Below, piece after piece: positions 63,004 through 64,000 of a stretch of DNA of 64,000 nt. The notes under the pieces were generated by a model. It searched no databases. It was not told the DNA's origin and saw only the letters and a list, made by a program, of their open reading frames with translations. Position 1 is the stretch's first letter; every line of letters starts with the position of its first letter. A program made the position numbers and the translations under genes. Origin of the DNA: Granulicella sp. (GTDB lineage Bacteria > Acidobacteriota > Terriglobia > Terriglobales > Acidobacteriaceae); the NCBI GenBank assembly GCA_027452215.1, contig DAIDGQ010000039.1, forward strand, positions 62,001 through 126,000, in the 5' to 3' direction.

Positions 63004-64000
63004 CTAAACCGCAACGGTAAAGCTATCTTCGCTCCGCGTCACCGCACGGTACAGCGTGTCCCGTTCAAACGGCACACGTCCCGCCTCGGTAATCAGCCGC
63101 ACCAGGTCCTGCCTCCGCAACCCCTGCGGAGTATTCGCTCCCGCATCGTGATAGATCTTCTCCTCAACCACCGTTCCGTCGATATCATCCGCACCGAACC
63201 GCAGCGAAATCTGCGCCATCTTCGGAGTCACCATCTGCCAATAGCTCTTGATGTGCGAAAAGTTATCCAGCATCAACCGGCTCACCGCAATCTGCCGGAT
63301 ATCCGTCAGCCCACTCGACTTCGGAAGATGCCCCAGCGCCGTGTTATCCGGATGAAAGCTCAGCGGAATAAACGTCTGGAATCCGCCCGTATCATCCTGC
63401 ACCCCGCGCAGCTTCAGCAGATGATCCACGCGGTCTTCATCATTCTCGATATGTCCATACAGCATCGTCGCGTTCGACCGCAGCCCTGCCTTGTGTACCA
63501 GTCGCGCCGTCTCCAGCCACTCTCCGCCATCAATCTTGTGGTCGCAGATGATATGCCGCACCCGGTCCGCAAAAATCTCTGCGCCGCCCCCCGGGCATGA
63601 GTCCACACCCGCCGCCTTCATCCGCTCAATCGCCTCAGCAATCGATATCTTCCCAATCTTCGCGAGGAACGAAATCTCCACCATCGTGAACGCCTTGATA
63701 TGCACCTGCGGATAGCGCTCCTTCAGCCCTCGCACCAGGTCCATGAAGTATTCAAACGGCAGATCCGGATGCAGTCCCCCGACAATATGGAACTCCGTCA
63801 CCGCCTCGGTCAGTCCCTGCCCCGCCGTCTCCCAGGCCTCTTCCAGCGCCATCGTGTACGTATCCGCTTCGCCCTTCTTGCGGCCAAACGCGCACAGCCT
63901 GCAAGACGCCACGCAGACGTTCGTCGGATTGATGTGCCGGTTGACATTGAAGTACGCAACATCCCCATGCATCCGCTCGCGCACCAGGTTCGCCATCCAG
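63004..64000 (-). CDS. mqnE: Aminofutalosine synthase MqnE (partial, runs off right edge)
   Basis: Radical SAM enzyme that joins 3-enolpyruvylbenzoate-type carboxyvinyl substrate and SAM to make aminofutalosine, in the futalosine route to menaquinone. The 3' 330 codons are present. The cluster motif CVASCRLCAF follows NPTNV, then IVGGLHPDLPFEYFM and the MqnE-type C-terminal MAQISLRFGADDIDGTVVEEKIYHDAG. The track's M at 63996 is only an internal Met; the frame continues upstream past the window. It indicates menaquinone is made, the likely electron donor or acceptor for the hexaheme cytochrome. Confidence 0.93.
   Translation of the reverse strand, partial: WMANLVRERMHGDVAYFNVNRHINPTNVCVASCRLCAFGRKKGEADTYTMALEEAWETAGQGLTEAVTEFHIVGGLHPDLPFEYFMDLVRGLKERYPQVHIKAFTMVEISFLAKIGKISIAEAIERMKAAGVDSCPGGGAEIFADRVRHIICDHKIDGGEWLETARLVHKAGLRSNATMLYGHIENDEDRVDHLLKLRGVQDDTGGFQTFIPLSFHPDNTALGHLPKSSGLTDIRQIAVSRLMLDNFSHIKSYWQMVTPKMAQISLRFGADDIDGTVVEEKIYHDAGANTPQGLRRQDLVRLITEAGRVPFERDTLYRAVTRSEDSFTVAV

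Overview
The window looks like a chromosomal segment of an Acidobacteriota bacterium, most likely class Terriglobia (Terriglobus/Granulicella/Edaphobacter-like). I infer this from a giant Oar-like TonB-dependent receptor with a carboxypeptidase-regulatory N-terminus, exported proteins with Ig-like repeats, a 1415-residue TPR/beta-barrel export protein, a futalosine-pathway menaquinone gene and fairly high GC. This is judgement from gene content, not a phylogeny. No rRNA, CRISPR array or intact prophage was seen. Two tRNA-Leu genes are present.

Layout. (1) 1-15.6 kb: aromatic amino-acid catabolism and oxidative-stress genes. hpd plus the first subunit of a 3-oxoacid CoA-transferase sit at the left edge, and hmgA-fahA at 11.6-14.3 kb; together they convert 4-hydroxyphenylpyruvate to fumarate and acetoacetyl-CoA. 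Between them lie a lipoprotein beta-propeller, a small membrane protein, the Oar-like receptor, selO and katG; a CHAD-domain gene follows. (2) 16.1-21.6 kb: a four-gene minus-strand operon for a trans-envelope electron conduit: decaheme MtrA/PioA-type cytochrome, MtrB/PioB-type porin, small monoheme cytochrome c and an inner-membrane hexaheme NapC/ImcH-like quinol-linked cytochrome. (3) 21.7-27.2 kb: a Crp/Fnr-family regulator, a 42-residue membrane protein missed by the ORF track, a tandem universal stress protein, and a hemY plus radical SAM/SPASM pair. Five TGTGA-N6-TCACA-type palindromes lie in the promoters of this region, including that of the cytochrome operon, and the regulator has the CRP-type recognition-helix residues expected to read them. 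I regard this as the most interesting system in the window: a self-contained extracellular-electron-transfer and heme regulon.

(4) 27.3-32.8 kb: nucleotidyltransferase-fold protein, TPR protein, exported proteins and a phospholipase C-type phosphoesterase. (5) 32.9-51.0 kb: a surface-polysaccharide or cell-envelope region with a GT4 glycosyltransferase, a BcsC-like TPR/outer-membrane protein, a four-gene operon with GTGA overlaps at every junction, a GH99-like protein, a flippase fused to a ParB-like domain, a STAS protein, a thymidylate-kinase-like protein and exported lectin- and STN-domain proteins. (6) 51.3-64.0 kb: housekeeping genes: tRNA-Leu(CAA), a Usg-like semialdehyde-dehydrogenase paralogue without the catalytic Cys, pssA, psd, rimI, tsaB, lon, tRNA-Leu(UAG) followed by 57-bp duplications of its 3' end, a DUF3467 gene, a GT39-type membrane protein, prolyl oligopeptidase, a GNAT acetyltransferase and a partial mqnE running off the right edge.

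Functionally, mqnE (menaquinone), the hexaheme quinol-linked cytochrome, the periplasmic and outer-membrane conduit and hemY fit together as one respiratory chain reaching the cell surface. Its direction (metal reduction or Fe(II) oxidation) cannot be decided from sequence. Start codons were moved from the ORF track where a ribosome-binding site, a neighbouring gene or a family N-terminus argued for it.
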